Assembly: GCF_002291445.1 (NCBI RefSeq)
Contig: NZ_CP014137.1
Span: 1,240,001 to 1,304,000, forward strand
DNA: 64,000 bases
Direction: 5' to 3'
Source of the DNA: Brenneria goodwinii
GTDB taxonomy: Bacteria; Pseudomonadota; Gammaproteobacteria; Enterobacterales; Enterobacteriaceae
In this document: positions 37,701 through 45,500 of the stretch, piece after piece
Layout: each line of letters begins with the position of its first letter
How positions within the stretch are numbered: the stretch's first letter is position 1
Notes under the pieces: generated by a model
Databases searched by the model: none
What the model saw: the letters and a program-made list of their open reading frames with translations, nothing else
Told to the model about the DNA's origin: nothing
Made by a program: the position numbers and the translations under genes

Positions 37701-37827
37701 GCAGGTGTTGCAGAAGTTACCGCAAAAACGCTGTCTGACCACGGGCTACTCCTGCCGCAGTCAGGTGAAACGGATGGAAGGACGCGCGCTGCGTCATCCG
37801 CTACAGGCTTTACTGGAGATTATCTGA
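34774..37827 (+). CDS. ydiJ: FAD-linked oxidase / iron-sulphur protein YdiJ (D-2-hydroxyglutarate dehydrogenase type)
   Basis: 1017 aa from ATG 34774; an earlier in-frame start at 34750 is unlikely. Fused architecture: PCMH-type FAD-binding domain (about 40-270; TPRGGGTGTNGQALN binds FAD), FAD-linked oxidase C-terminal domain (about 270-560; YGMFGHVDAGVLHVRP and WGEHGKGFRAEY), a ferredoxin-like cluster region with CLACKACSTQCP near residue 670, and a C-terminal CCG-type region (VGCCGMAGTYGHES). Related enzymes oxidise D-2-hydroxy acids, and the E. coli protein is reported to act on D-2-hydroxyglutarate. It overlaps menI by one base (TGATG). Confidence 0.93.
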   Translation: MIPQISQSPGLVQPVLDFLEALKKNGFTGDTATNYADRLTMATDNSIYQLLPDAVVFPRSTADVAILSRLAAQERFLDLTFTPRGGGTGTNGQALNRGIVVDMSRYMNRILEINLEQGWVRVEAGVIKDQLNQYLKPFGYFFAPELSTSNRATLGGMINTDASGQGSLVYGKTSDHVLGLRALLIGGEMLDTQAMPVALAEQLAQEASAVGRIYQAVLHRCREQRQLILDKFPKLNRFLTGYDLRHVFSDDLQTFDLTRILTGAEGTLAFITEAKLDITPLPKVRRLVNVKYDSFDSALRNAPFMVEAQALSVETVDSKVLNLAREDIVWHSVSELITDVPDRDMLGLNIVEFAGNDEALINEQINTLCERLDTLMSEGKTGVIGYQVCNDLVGIERIYGMRKKAVGLLGNSKGLAKPIPFAEDTCVPPQHLADYIAEFRELLDSHNLTYGMFGHVDAGVLHVRPALDMCDPQQEMLMKQLSDNIVALTAKYGGLLWGEHGKGFRAEYSPEFFGPELYTELRRIKAAFDPGNRLNPGKICPPLGVDVPMMKVDTVKRGTYDRTIPLAVRTSFRGALDCNGNGLCFNFDTRSPMCPSMKITGNRIHSPKGRASLVREWLRLLAEQGVDPLELEKKLPQQKLSLRTFIQKVGNTWHARQGEYDFSHEVKASMSGCLACKACSTQCPIKIDVPSFRSRFLQLYHTRYLRPVRDYLVAGVESYAPLMARSPKTFNFFLKMPWVNELSRRQIGMVDLPLLSSPSLRQQLAGHSACQTTLEQLEKLSEQERRSYVLIVQDPFTSYYDAQVVTDFVHLVEKLGLKPVLLPFSPNGKAQHIKGFLNSFAKTAAKTADFLNRVATLGMPMVGVDPALVLCYRDEYREILGDKRGDFKVLLVHEWLTTLPAKETPQAATGESWYLLGHCTEATELPASSQQWANIFSRFGARLENVSVGCCGMAGTYGHESQNLANSQGIYALSWQQVLQKLPQKRCLTTGYSCRSQVKRMEGRALRHPLQALLEII

Positions 37828-38243
37828 TGCAGTGGAAACGACAGGCGACGCTTGAGCAACTCAACCAACAGGCGCAGGGGTGCATGATTGCGCATCTGGG
37901 TATTCGGTTTACGAAACTGACGGACGACAGTCTGGAAGCGGTAATGCCGGTGGATGCCCGTACCCGGCAGCCGTTTGGTTTTCTGCACGGAGGCGCTTCC
38001 GTCGTTCTGGCCGAGTCGCTCGGTTCCGTCGCCGGCTATCTATGCACGGAAGCGGAACAGCAGGTAGTAGGGATAGAAGTCAATGCCAACCACCTGCGCG
38101 CCGTCGTTGACGGCGAGGTGCGGGGCGAGTGTCACGCCCTGCACATCGGGCGGCGTCATCAGGTGTGGCAGATAAATATTTACGATGCGAACGAGCGGCT
38201 ATGCTGCGCGTCCCGGCTGACGACATCGGTCATTAGCCCTTAG
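37827..38243 (+). CDS. menI: 1,4-dihydroxy-2-naphthoyl-CoA thioesterase MenI (YdiI)
   Basis: Hotdog-fold thioesterase that releases 1,4-dihydroxy-2-naphthoate in menaquinone synthesis. 138 aa. The catalytic glutamate lies in LHGGASVVLAESLGSVAG near residue 63, as in PaaI-type enzymes. The start codon overlaps the ydiJ stop, so it is translationally coupled to it, as in E. coli. Confidence 0.94.
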   Translation: MQWKRQATLEQLNQQAQGCMIAHLGIRFTKLTDDSLEAVMPVDARTRQPFGFLHGGASVVLAESLGSVAGYLCTEAEQQVVGIEVNANHLRAVVDGEVRGECHALHIGRRHQVWQINIYDANERLCCASRLTTSVISP

Positions 38244-38393
38244 TTCTGCCATCACAAAATCGACTGGGCAACAGGCCGTTGCCTGGTCTATTTTGCCGCC
38301 ATAGCCTGCTATACTTAATATCTGTTTTATCCAGATGAACGCATCAGTATCCGACGCCATCTCATTGATGCATGGTGCGCTGACATCAACGCG

Positions 38394-38795
38394 TCAGGGC
38401 AGAAAAGGGACTTGTTTGACGAAATCAGTCTGGAATGCGGTGGCTTTATCCCACCGTCCCTGCATGCTTAACTGGTGGCAGATGGACTTGAGCGTATTGC
38501 GTGCAAAGTAGTAGCTCTGCACCCGGAAAAGGTGGCAGCGCGCCTCATTATTTATTTCTTTAATCAGTCGATTATGCAGTTTTATCAACGCGTGCAAATA
38601 ACTGTCGTCGTCGCCGTTTCTCAGACATAAATCGACCATTTCCATGCAAGCGTTATAATAGCGCCTCAGATGGTCAATATGGCTTTCTGGACGATTTAGG
38701 CGAGCCTCCGCCATATAGAAATCTACTGTGGCATCCCGGATTTGAAATTTATATTCGTCAATCTGATGTTGCAGCCAGGCATTCACGGAAAGCAT
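38394..38795 (-). CDS. Fur-controlled protein of unknown function
   Basis: 133 aa, not recognised. No signal peptide or membrane segment, and rich in charged and aromatic residues. It looks wholly helical (for example HIDHLRRYYNACMEMVDLCL and LIKLHNRLIKEINNEARCHL). It contains four Cys and several His residues scattered through the helices but no CxxC motif. The start ATG at 38795 is close to a 17-of-19 Fur box centred 27 bases upstream, so expression should rise under iron limitation. It lies between menI and the suf operon, itself iron-responsive. Similarity to a known family could not be stated from the sequence. Confidence 0.8.
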   Translation of the reverse strand: MLSVNAWLQHQIDEYKFQIRDATVDFYMAEARLNRPESHIDHLRRYYNACMEMVDLCLRNGDDDSYLHALIKLHNRLIKEINNEARCHLFRVQSYYFARNTLKSICHQLSMQGRWDKATAFQTDFVKQVPFLP

Positions 38796-38812
38796 GGGTA
38801 TCGGCCTTGAAC

Positions 38813-38831
38813 ATTAATGATAATCATTATC
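38813..38831 (-). promoter_or_regulatory. near-perfect Fur box
   Basis: ATTAATGATAATCATTATC matches the Fur consensus at 17 of 19 positions, with an exact core ATGATAATCAT. It ends 17 bases before the start of the unknown gene on the minus strand. The suf promoter on the plus strand is over 500 bases away, so the minus-strand gene is the probable target. Confidence 0.9.
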
Positions 38832-38880
38832 ATATTTATAAAAATAGCCGGGATCAATGGGGAAAATGGGCTTTGACGAC

Positions 38881-38980
38881 AAAAAACTTCCGGGAGAAGT
38901 TTTTAACGTCGCGTCAGCGACGATCCGTAAGGATGGCGGCCAGGGACGGCACGCCATAAAAAACTTCCGGGAGAAGTTTT
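38881..38980. repeat. two direct copies of a hairpin-forming 23-base unit
   Basis: AAAACTTCCGGGAGAAGTTTT-type units occur at 38881-38904 and 38958-38980, identical over 23 bases. Each is itself an 8-base inverted repeat (AAAACTTC/GAAGTTTT) around CGGGA. Between them lie CGTCGC-GTCA-GCGACG (about 38907-38922) and ATCC-GTAA-GGAT hairpins. The array has the look of an enterobacterial intergenic repeat cluster; a terminator role for either strand is possible. Confidence 0.7.
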
Positions 38981-39087
38981 AAAGAGACTGACATGGGGTG
39001 GCGCGCCACAAAAATTCGACGGGGATGAGATTAAATCTTCATTTACTTTCCCTGTTTTATAAATAGGTATTCTCTATGTATGTTAAA

Positions 39088-39109
39088 GTAATGATAATGA
39101 ATTGATAAT
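39088..39109 (+). promoter_or_regulatory. possible Fur/IscR region upstream of sufA
   Basis: Two TGATAAT heptamers (about 39092-39098 and 39103-39109) form a degenerate Fur-like site some 240 bases before the sufA start. E. coli suf is repressed by Fur and activated by IscR at overlapping sites. The match here is modest and the distance to sufA large. Confidence 0.4.
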
Positions 39110-39346
39110 TTTTGTACGGGCAATGGTTTGCGGTTCATGTTCTTTATGATTATTTATCAATTGGTTAGGTTTTAATTTTGCTTCCATTTCAGGGCTGGAG
39201 TAGCGGCGGATAACGGTTATAACCGTCACTAATAATGAAATGTTAAGAATAGCCCTGCGAAGCAAGTGGTTGAAGCCAGACGCATTATCACTAACATTAG
39301 GGGAAACCAGCCTGAAACTGGTACCACACGTAATGAGGTAGACCGT

Positions 39347-39718
39347 ATGCAGACGGAAAATGTAGCGACGTTTTCACTTGATGAGAATGTCTGGCAAGGT
39401 TTGACGCTAACGGACAGTGCAGCAAAACAAATAAAAAATTTAATGCAGCAGGATGCCGCAGTAAAAGGTTTACGACTAAGTGTGAAGCAATCCGGCTGCG
39501 CCGGATTTGGCTATGTATTGGATTTGGTGCGGGAGAGCGCGCCGGATGACCTGTTATTCGAACGCGATGGCGCAAACCTTTATGTACCGTTAAAGGCGAT
39601 GCCTTTCATTGATGGCACCGAGCTCGATTTTGTCCGTGAAGGGCTGAATCAGGTGTTCAAGTTTAATAATCCTAAAGCTCAGCATGCCTGCGGATGTGGC
39701 GAGAGCTTTGGCATTTAA
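39347..39718 (+). CDS. sufA: Fe-S cluster assembly scaffold/carrier SufA
   Basis: A-type carrier that receives Fe-S clusters from SufBCD and passes them to apoproteins. 123 aa from ATG 39347, comparable with E. coli SufA (122); the frame extends to 39266 but the added residues are not conserved. The three ligating cysteines are present: Cys51 in SGCAGFGYVLD, and Cys115 and Cys117 in the tail CGCGESFGI. First gene of sufABCDSE. Confidence 0.96.
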   Translation: MQTENVATFSLDENVWQGLTLTDSAAKQIKNLMQQDAAVKGLRLSVKQSGCAGFGYVLDLVRESAPDDLLFERDGANLYVPLKAMPFIDGTELDFVREGLNQVFKFNNPKAQHACGCGESFGI

Positions 39719-39731
39719 GTGATGAAAAATT

Positions 39732-41228
39732 ATGGCACGTAGCACAGTAGAAGTACCTGATGATGTTCAGATCTGGATGGGTGATGTTAGCTATAAAGAA
39801 GGCTTCTTCACTGAATTGGCGACGGATCAGCTGGCCCATGGGATCAACGAAGAGGTTGTCCGGGCGATTTCAGCGAAACGTAACGAGCCGGAATGGATGC
39901 TGGAATTCCGCCTTAACGCCTATCGGGCATGGCTGGAAATGGAAGAGCCTCACTGGCTGAAGGCCAAGTATGAGAGTCTCAACTACCAGGATTATAGCTA
40001 TTATTCCGCGCCATCCTGTGGACAGTGTGACGATAGCTGTGGTTCCCAGCCGGGCGCAACCCAGCAGTCGGGCATTGCCGAGGTAAATAATTACCTGACC
40101 AGCGAAGTGGAAAAAGCCTTTAATCAGCTTGGCGTACCGGTGCGCGAAGGCAAATCGGTGGCGGTGGACGCGATTTTCGACTCCGTTTCCGTGGCGACTA
40201 CATACCGGCATGAACTGGCTGAGCAGGGCATTATTTTCTGTTCGTTCAGCGAGGCGATTCAGGAGCATCCTGATTTGGTTCGTCAGTATCTCGGGTCTGT
40301 GGTGCCGTCGAATGACAACTTTTTTGCGGCATTGAATGCGGCGGTCGCTTCCGACGGCACCTTTGTTTATGTGCCGAAAGGCGTGCGCTGCCCGATGGAG
40401 CTGTCGACCTATTTCCGCATTAACGCCGCGAAAACCGGACAGTTCGAGCGCACCATCCTGATTGCTGATGATGATAGCTACGTCAGTTATATCGAAGGGT
40501 GTTCGGCTCCGGTTCGCGACAGCTACCAGCTTCACGCCGCGGTGGTGGAAGTGATCGTCAATAAAAACGCAGAAGTGAAATATTCCACCGTGCAGAACTG
40601 GTTCGCCGGGAAAGAAGCGGAAGGCGGGATCCTGAACTTCGTGACCAAGCGTGCGTTGTGCGCCGGTGAAAATTCGAAAATGTCGTGGACGCAGTCAGAA
40701 ACCGGTTCGGCCATCACCTGGAAATATCCCAGCGTGATCCTGCGCGGCGACAATTCAGTCGGCGAATTTTTCTCCGTCGCGCTGACCAATGGCCGTCAAC
40801 AGGCGGATACCGGGACCAAGATGATCCATATCGGTAAGAACACCCGTTCGACCATTATTTCCAAAGGGATTTCCGCCGGACACAGTGAAAACACCTATCG
40901 TGGACTGGTGAAAATTATGCCGAGCGCCACCAACGCCCGTAATTTCACCCAGTGCGATTCCATGCTGATCGGCAGCAATTGCGGCGCGCATACCTTCCCC
41001 TATGTGGAAGTACGCAACAATACCGCCCAGTTGGAGCATGAAGCGACCACCTCGAAGATCGGCGAAGATCAGCTCTTTTACTGCTTACAGCGCGGCATCA
41101 GCGAAGATGATGCGATCTCGATGATTGTCAACGGATTCTGTAAGGATGTGTTCTCTGAGCTACCGCTGGAATTTGCGGTAGAGGCGCAAAAGTTACTGGC
41201 GATTAGCCTGGAACATAGTGTGGGTTAA
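39732..41228 (+). CDS. sufB: Fe-S cluster assembly protein SufB
   Basis: Scaffold subunit of the SufBC2D complex on which clusters form. 498 aa, close to the E. coli 495. The N-terminal helical part holds the CGQCDDSC region. The C-terminal beta-helix core carries the conserved Cys in NFTQCDSMLIGSNCGAH, which accepts sulphur from SufE. It follows sufA by 13 bases. Confidence 0.97.
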   Translation: MARSTVEVPDDVQIWMGDVSYKEGFFTELATDQLAHGINEEVVRAISAKRNEPEWMLEFRLNAYRAWLEMEEPHWLKAKYESLNYQDYSYYSAPSCGQCDDSCGSQPGATQQSGIAEVNNYLTSEVEKAFNQLGVPVREGKSVAVDAIFDSVSVATTYRHELAEQGIIFCSFSEAIQEHPDLVRQYLGSVVPSNDNFFAALNAAVASDGTFVYVPKGVRCPMELSTYFRINAAKTGQFERTILIADDDSYVSYIEGCSAPVRDSYQLHAAVVEVIVNKNAEVKYSTVQNWFAGKEAEGGILNFVTKRALCAGENSKMSWTQSETGSAITWKYPSVILRGDNSVGEFFSVALTNGRQQADTGTKMIHIGKNTRSTIISKGISAGHSENTYRGLVKIMPSATNARNFTQCDSMLIGSNCGAHTFPYVEVRNNTAQLEHEATTSKIGEDQLFYCLQRGISEDDAISMIVNGFCKDVFSELPLEFAVEAQKLLAISLEHSVG

Positions 41229-41306
41229 TTCGTCGGTTGCCGATGTTTCTAATCGGTCACGAAAATGATGAGCGTCACAAGGTGCATGACGCCTGAAGGA
41301 TAGAGC

Positions 41307-42053
41307 ATGTTAAGTATTGAAAATTTGAAAGTCAGCGTAGAAGGCAAAGAGATCATTAAGGGACTTAACCTCACGGTTAAACCAGGTGAAGTGCATGCCA
41401 TCATGGGACCGAACGGTTCAGGGAAAAGTACGCTCTCCGCCACGCTGGCCGGACGCGAAGAATATGAAGTCACCGACGGTTCGGTGAGCTTTAAAGGCAA
41501 GGATTTGCTGGAGTTGGATCCTGAAGACCGCGCCGGGGAAGGCATCTTCATGGCGTTTCAGTATCCGGTGGAGATTCCCGGCGTCAGCAACCAGTTTTTC
41601 CTGCAAACCGCGGTTAATGCGGTGCGTAAATATCGGGAATTAGAGCCGCTGGACCGTTTTGACTTTGCTGATTTTATCGAAGATAAAATCAAGCTGCTGA
41701 ATATGCCGGCGGATTTGTTGACGCGTTCGGTGAACGTCGGCTTCTCCGGCGGTGAGAAAAAGCGTAACGATATCCTGCAAATGGCGGCGCTTGAGCCGGA
41801 TTTATGCATTCTGGATGAAACCGATTCCGGTCTCGATATCGATGCGTTGAAAGTCGTCGCCAATGGCGTTAACTCGCTGCGCGACCAGAAACGCTCATTT
41901 ATCATTGTGACGCACTACCAGCGTATTCTGGACTATATCAAGCCAGATTATGTTCACGTTCTGTACCAGGGGCGCATCGTTAAATCCGGTGACTTCTCGC
42001 TGGTGAAACAGTTGGAGGAGCAAGGCTATGGCTGGCTTACCGACCAACAATAA
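41307..42053 (+). CDS. sufC: Fe-S cluster assembly ATPase SufC
   Basis: ABC-type ATPase of the SufBCD scaffold. 248 aa with Walker A GPNGSGKST at about residues 34-42, signature GFSGGEKKRNDILQM and Walker B CILDETDSGLD. The EKKR form of the signature is characteristic of SufC. It overlaps sufD by 26 bases. Confidence 0.98.
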   Translation: MLSIENLKVSVEGKEIIKGLNLTVKPGEVHAIMGPNGSGKSTLSATLAGREEYEVTDGSVSFKGKDLLELDPEDRAGEGIFMAFQYPVEIPGVSNQFFLQTAVNAVRKYRELEPLDRFDFADFIEDKIKLLNMPADLLTRSVNVGFSGGEKKRNDILQMAALEPDLCILDETDSGLDIDALKVVANGVNSLRDQKRSFIIVTHYQRILDYIKPDYVHVLYQGRIVKSGDFSLVKQLEEQGYGWLTDQQ

Positions 42054-43365
42054 AGCGACTGCCGCTAAAATCAGCGCTGAACAGAAACAGGAAAAAGCCT
42101 TACAGCAATGGCACAACCTGTTTGAAACCTATAGCGCCAAGCGTTCGGCGGACGCGCATCGGCACTGGCAGGAAGTTCTGCGTCTGGGGTTGCCGCATCG
42201 CAAACATGAGCACTGGAAATACACGCCGCTGGATGGTCTGCTGACGCATGAGTTCGTCGCCGCCAGGGCGCAGGTTGATAAAACAACGCTGAATGCGCTG
42301 GCGCTGCCGATCGACAGCTGGCGTCTGGTGTTTATTGACGGCGAATTCAGCGCGGAACTCAGCGATGCCGAATGGGGGCCGTACCAGGTTGATATCAACG
42401 CGCGTAATCACGATGAATTTCCGGTGGCAATCCAGCCTGAGGTGTTTTTGCACCTGACGGAAAGCCTGGCCGTCGAACGCACGCTGATTCGTTTGGCTGC
42501 CGGCGTGCAGGCGGAAAAACCGCTGTATCTGCTGCATATCAGCAGCGGTCAGGCCCAGGCGTCGTCTCTGAATACCGTACATCATCGCCACCATTTGCAT
42601 ATTGAACGCGGCGCCTGCGCGCAGATTATTGAACATTACGTCAGTCTGGACGAACAGGCGCATTTTACCGGCGCGCGATTGACGATTAACGCGGGTGAAA
42701 ACAGCCAGATCGGCCATATCAAACTGGCATTTGAAGCGGCGGCCAGCTATCACTTCGCTCATAATGACCTGGTGCTGGCGCGTGATGCGCGGGTTCGCAG
42801 CCAGAGCTTTTTGCTGGGCGCGGGTTTGACCCGGCATAACACCAGCGCCCAGCTCAACGGCGAAGGCACCAACCTGGTGATGAACAGTCTCATTATGCCG
42901 ATCGGCAGCGAGGTCTGTGATACCCGCACCTATCTGGAACATAACCAGGGGTTTGGCGAAAGCCGCCAACTGCATAAAACCATCGTTAACGATCGGGCTA
43001 AGGCCGTGTTTAACGGCATGATAAAAGTGTCCCCCGACGCGTTGAAAACCGACGGTCAGATGACCAACAATAACCTGTTGTTAGGCCGGCTGGCCGAAGT
43101 CGATACCAAGCCGCAGTTGGAAATTTACGCCGACGATGTGAAGTGCAGTCATGGCGCCACGATCGGCCGCATCGACGAAGAGCAACTGTTCTATTTGCGT
43201 TCGCGCGGCATCGGTCAGCATGATGCGCAGCAGATGATCATCTTTGCTTTTGCCGCTGAATTAACAGAAGCCATTGCCGACGAGTCGTTAAGAGACGTGA
43301 TATTGCAACGTATTGCGCAACGTTTGCCGAACGCACAGGCGGATTTAGTGAAGGCTGAATTATGA
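42028..43365 (+). CDS. sufD: Fe-S cluster assembly protein SufD
   Basis: Subunit of SufBC2D needed for iron entry into the scaffold. 445 aa, about 20 longer than E. coli SufD; the extra residues are a linker near the N-terminus (NNKATAAKISAEQKQE) after the conserved MAGLP. C-terminal beta-helix core homologous to SufB, with the conserved His in DDVKCSHGATIGRIDEEQLFYLRSRG. It starts inside sufC and overlaps sufS by four bases. Confidence 0.96.
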   Translation: MAGLPTNNKATAAKISAEQKQEKALQQWHNLFETYSAKRSADAHRHWQEVLRLGLPHRKHEHWKYTPLDGLLTHEFVAARAQVDKTTLNALALPIDSWRLVFIDGEFSAELSDAEWGPYQVDINARNHDEFPVAIQPEVFLHLTESLAVERTLIRLAAGVQAEKPLYLLHISSGQAQASSLNTVHHRHHLHIERGACAQIIEHYVSLDEQAHFTGARLTINAGENSQIGHIKLAFEAAASYHFAHNDLVLARDARVRSQSFLLGAGLTRHNTSAQLNGEGTNLVMNSLIMPIGSEVCDTRTYLEHNQGFGESRQLHKTIVNDRAKAVFNGMIKVSPDALKTDGQMTNNNLLLGRLAEVDTKPQLEIYADDVKCSHGATIGRIDEEQLFYLRSRGIGQHDAQQMIIFAFAAELTEAIADESLRDVILQRIAQRLPNAQADLVKAEL

Positions 43366-44585
43366 GTTATCCAATCGAACGGGTTCGGGCTGATTTTCCT
43401 CTGCTGTCAACAGAAGTGAATGGTCAGCCGCTGGCTTACCTGGACAGCGCCGCCAGCGCACAAAAACCGCAGGCGGTGATCGATCGCGAGCTGGCTTTTT
43501 ACCAACACGAGTATGCGGCCGTACATCGCGGCATTCATACGCTGAGCGCGCAGGCCACCAGCGCGATGGAAGCGGTGCGCGAGCAGGTCGCCGCTTTCAT
43601 TAACGCCGCGTCGGCAGAAGAGATCGTATTTGTGCGCGGCTCGACGGAAGCCATCAATCTGGTCGCCAATAGCTATGGGCGGACTTTCCTGGCGCCCGGC
43701 GATAATCTTATCATTACCGAGATGGAGCATCATGCCAATATCGTTCCCTGGCAGATGCTGGCGCAAGCGCGGGACATTGAAATCCGCGTGCTGCCTATGA
43801 CATCAGACGGTACGCTGGATTTGAGCAAACTCCCGGCCTTGCTGGATGAGCGTACCCGGCTGTTGGCGGTAACCCAGATTTCAAACGTATTGGGCACGCT
43901 GAACCCGGTTAAAGAGATTATCGCGCAGGCGAAAGCGGCCGGCGCCGTCGTTCTGGTGGACGGCGCTCAGGCGATTATGCATCAACCGGTTGATGTGCAG
44001 GCGCTGGACTGTGACTTTTATGTCTTTTCCGGTCACAAGATCTATGGTCCTTCAGGGATCGGCGTCCTGTATGGCAAAAGCGCGCTGTTACAGGCAATGC
44101 CGCCGTGGGAAGGCGGCGGAGCGATGATCCGCGAAGTGAGCCTGCTGAACGGCACCACCTACGCCGATGCGCCGTGGCGCTTTGAAGCCGGTTCGCCGAA
44201 TACCGCCGGGATCATGGGGCTGGGCGCGGCGCTGAGCTACGTTAGCGAACTGGGGCGCGAAGCGATCCAGCGTTATGAAACATCGCTGATGAGCTATGCG
44301 CTGGAAGCGTTGTCGCAGGTTCCCGATTTGACGCTGTACGGCCCCGCGGAGCGGCATGGCGTCATCGCTTTTAACCTTGGGCAGCATCATGCCTATGATG
44401 TCGGCAGTTTCCTCGATCAGTATGGCATTGCCATTCGCACCGGCCACCATTGCGCCATGCCGCTGATGGAACACTATCGTGTTTCCAGTATGTGCCGCGC
44501 CTCGCTGGCCGTTTATACTACACGCGAAGAAATTGACCGGCTGGTTGCCGGTTTGCAACGTGTCCATCGATTACTGGGCAACTAA
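43362..44585 (+). CDS. sufS: cysteine desulfurase SufS
   Basis: PLP enzyme releasing sulphur from cysteine as a persulphide handed to SufE. 407 aa, class V aminotransferase fold. The PLP lysine lies in FYVFSGHKIYGPSG near residue 227; the catalytic cysteine lies in RTGHHCAMPLMEHY near 365, in the short active-site loop typical of group II desulfurases. The start overlaps the sufD stop. Confidence 0.97.
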   Translation: MSYPIERVRADFPLLSTEVNGQPLAYLDSAASAQKPQAVIDRELAFYQHEYAAVHRGIHTLSAQATSAMEAVREQVAAFINAASAEEIVFVRGSTEAINLVANSYGRTFLAPGDNLIITEMEHHANIVPWQMLAQARDIEIRVLPMTSDGTLDLSKLPALLDERTRLLAVTQISNVLGTLNPVKEIIAQAKAAGAVVLVDGAQAIMHQPVDVQALDCDFYVFSGHKIYGPSGIGVLYGKSALLQAMPPWEGGGAMIREVSLLNGTTYADAPWRFEAGSPNTAGIMGLGAALSYVSELGREAIQRYETSLMSYALEALSQVPDLTLYGPAERHGVIAFNLGQHHAYDVGSFLDQYGIAIRTGHHCAMPLMEHYRVSSMCRASLAVYTTREEIDRLVAGLQRVHRLLGN

Positions 44586-44615
44586 GCGTTATTTTTGTTG
44601 CCTGGGGAGGAAAAA

Positions 44616-45032
44616 ATGGCAAGTCTGCCGGAACCGCAGAAATTAGTCCGTAATTTTTCGCGCTGTCATAATTGGGAAGAGAAATACCTTTATATCATTG
44701 AGTTGGGCGCCCGTCTGGCGCCGCTGCCGGACGCCTGGCGGCAGGCCGAAAACTTGATCGCAGGCTGTCAGAGCCAGGTGTGGATTGTGATGCAGCGTGA
44801 CGAGCGGGGACTGGTCACATTGCATGGCGACAGCGACGCCGCCATTGTGAAGGGGCTGATTGCCGTGGTGTTCAGCCTCTATCAGGGATTGACCGCGCAG
44901 GAAATCGTGACGCTGGACGTACGTCCTTTCTTTCAGGAACTGGCATTGAGCCAACACCTGACGCCGTCTCGCTCACAGGGACTGGAAGCGATGTTGCGCG
45001 CTATCCGTGCCAGGGCGATGCAGCTATCCTAA
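44616..45032 (+). CDS. sufE: cysteine desulfuration protein SufE
   Basis: Accepts the persulphide from SufS and delivers it to SufB. 138 aa from ATG 44616 behind GGGGAGG, the E. coli length. Acceptor Cys51 is in AGCQSQVW. Last gene of the suf operon, followed by an intrinsic terminator. Confidence 0.97.
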   Translation: MASLPEPQKLVRNFSRCHNWEEKYLYIIELGARLAPLPDAWRQAENLIAGCQSQVWIVMQRDERGLVTLHGDSDAAIVKGLIAVVFSLYQGLTAQEIVTLDVRPFFQELALSQHLTPSRSQGLEAMLRAIRARAMQLS

Positions 45033-45057
45033 ACTGAGCTGTTTTGATTGTAGAAAA

Positions 45058-45087
45058 GCGCCGGGCCGACAAGCCCGGTGTTTTTTT
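45058..45087 (+). terminator. intrinsic terminator of the suf operon
   Basis: GCCGGGC-CGACAA-GCCCGGT stem followed immediately by GTTTTTTT, starting about 25 bases after the sufE stop. Confidence 0.9.
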
Positions 45088-45500
45088 ATGCCCGGCTTCC
45101 TGCCTTCACCTACGGGCGTTTAACATCGCCTCCCGGCCAGCGTTTATTTTTATCCCTTTTTTATCTTTTCAATCATTGCGGTATTGGTTTCGCTTACCTG
45201 GATAACTGATTTAACGTGTGGCTTAAGAAACGGTACGTTTTTATTTAAACCATAATGATTATGAGTATATATAAATTAACATTCTGATATTTCAGAATTA
45301 GTCCCGTAGATTTATTTGGGGCTGAATTTTATGCTGGGTCTGGCTTTTGTAAAGAATTGAATATCAATGATTTGATTTTTAAGTGAAATATCATTTTGTT
45401 ACAACAATGCTAATATAGCAGGTGCATGATACTGGTTGATAAAAAGAGAACCAGGCATCGTTTTTAAACCGACATAGATCAGTGACGTAGGGAACTTAGT
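45088..45500. other. AT-rich leader region before ldtE
   Basis: No gene is seen in about 410 bases. It must contain the ldtE promoter but no convincing -35/-10 pair could be fixed. A short inverted repeat CTGGTT-N10-AACCAG lies near 45430-45456, inside the probable leader. Confidence 0.4.
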
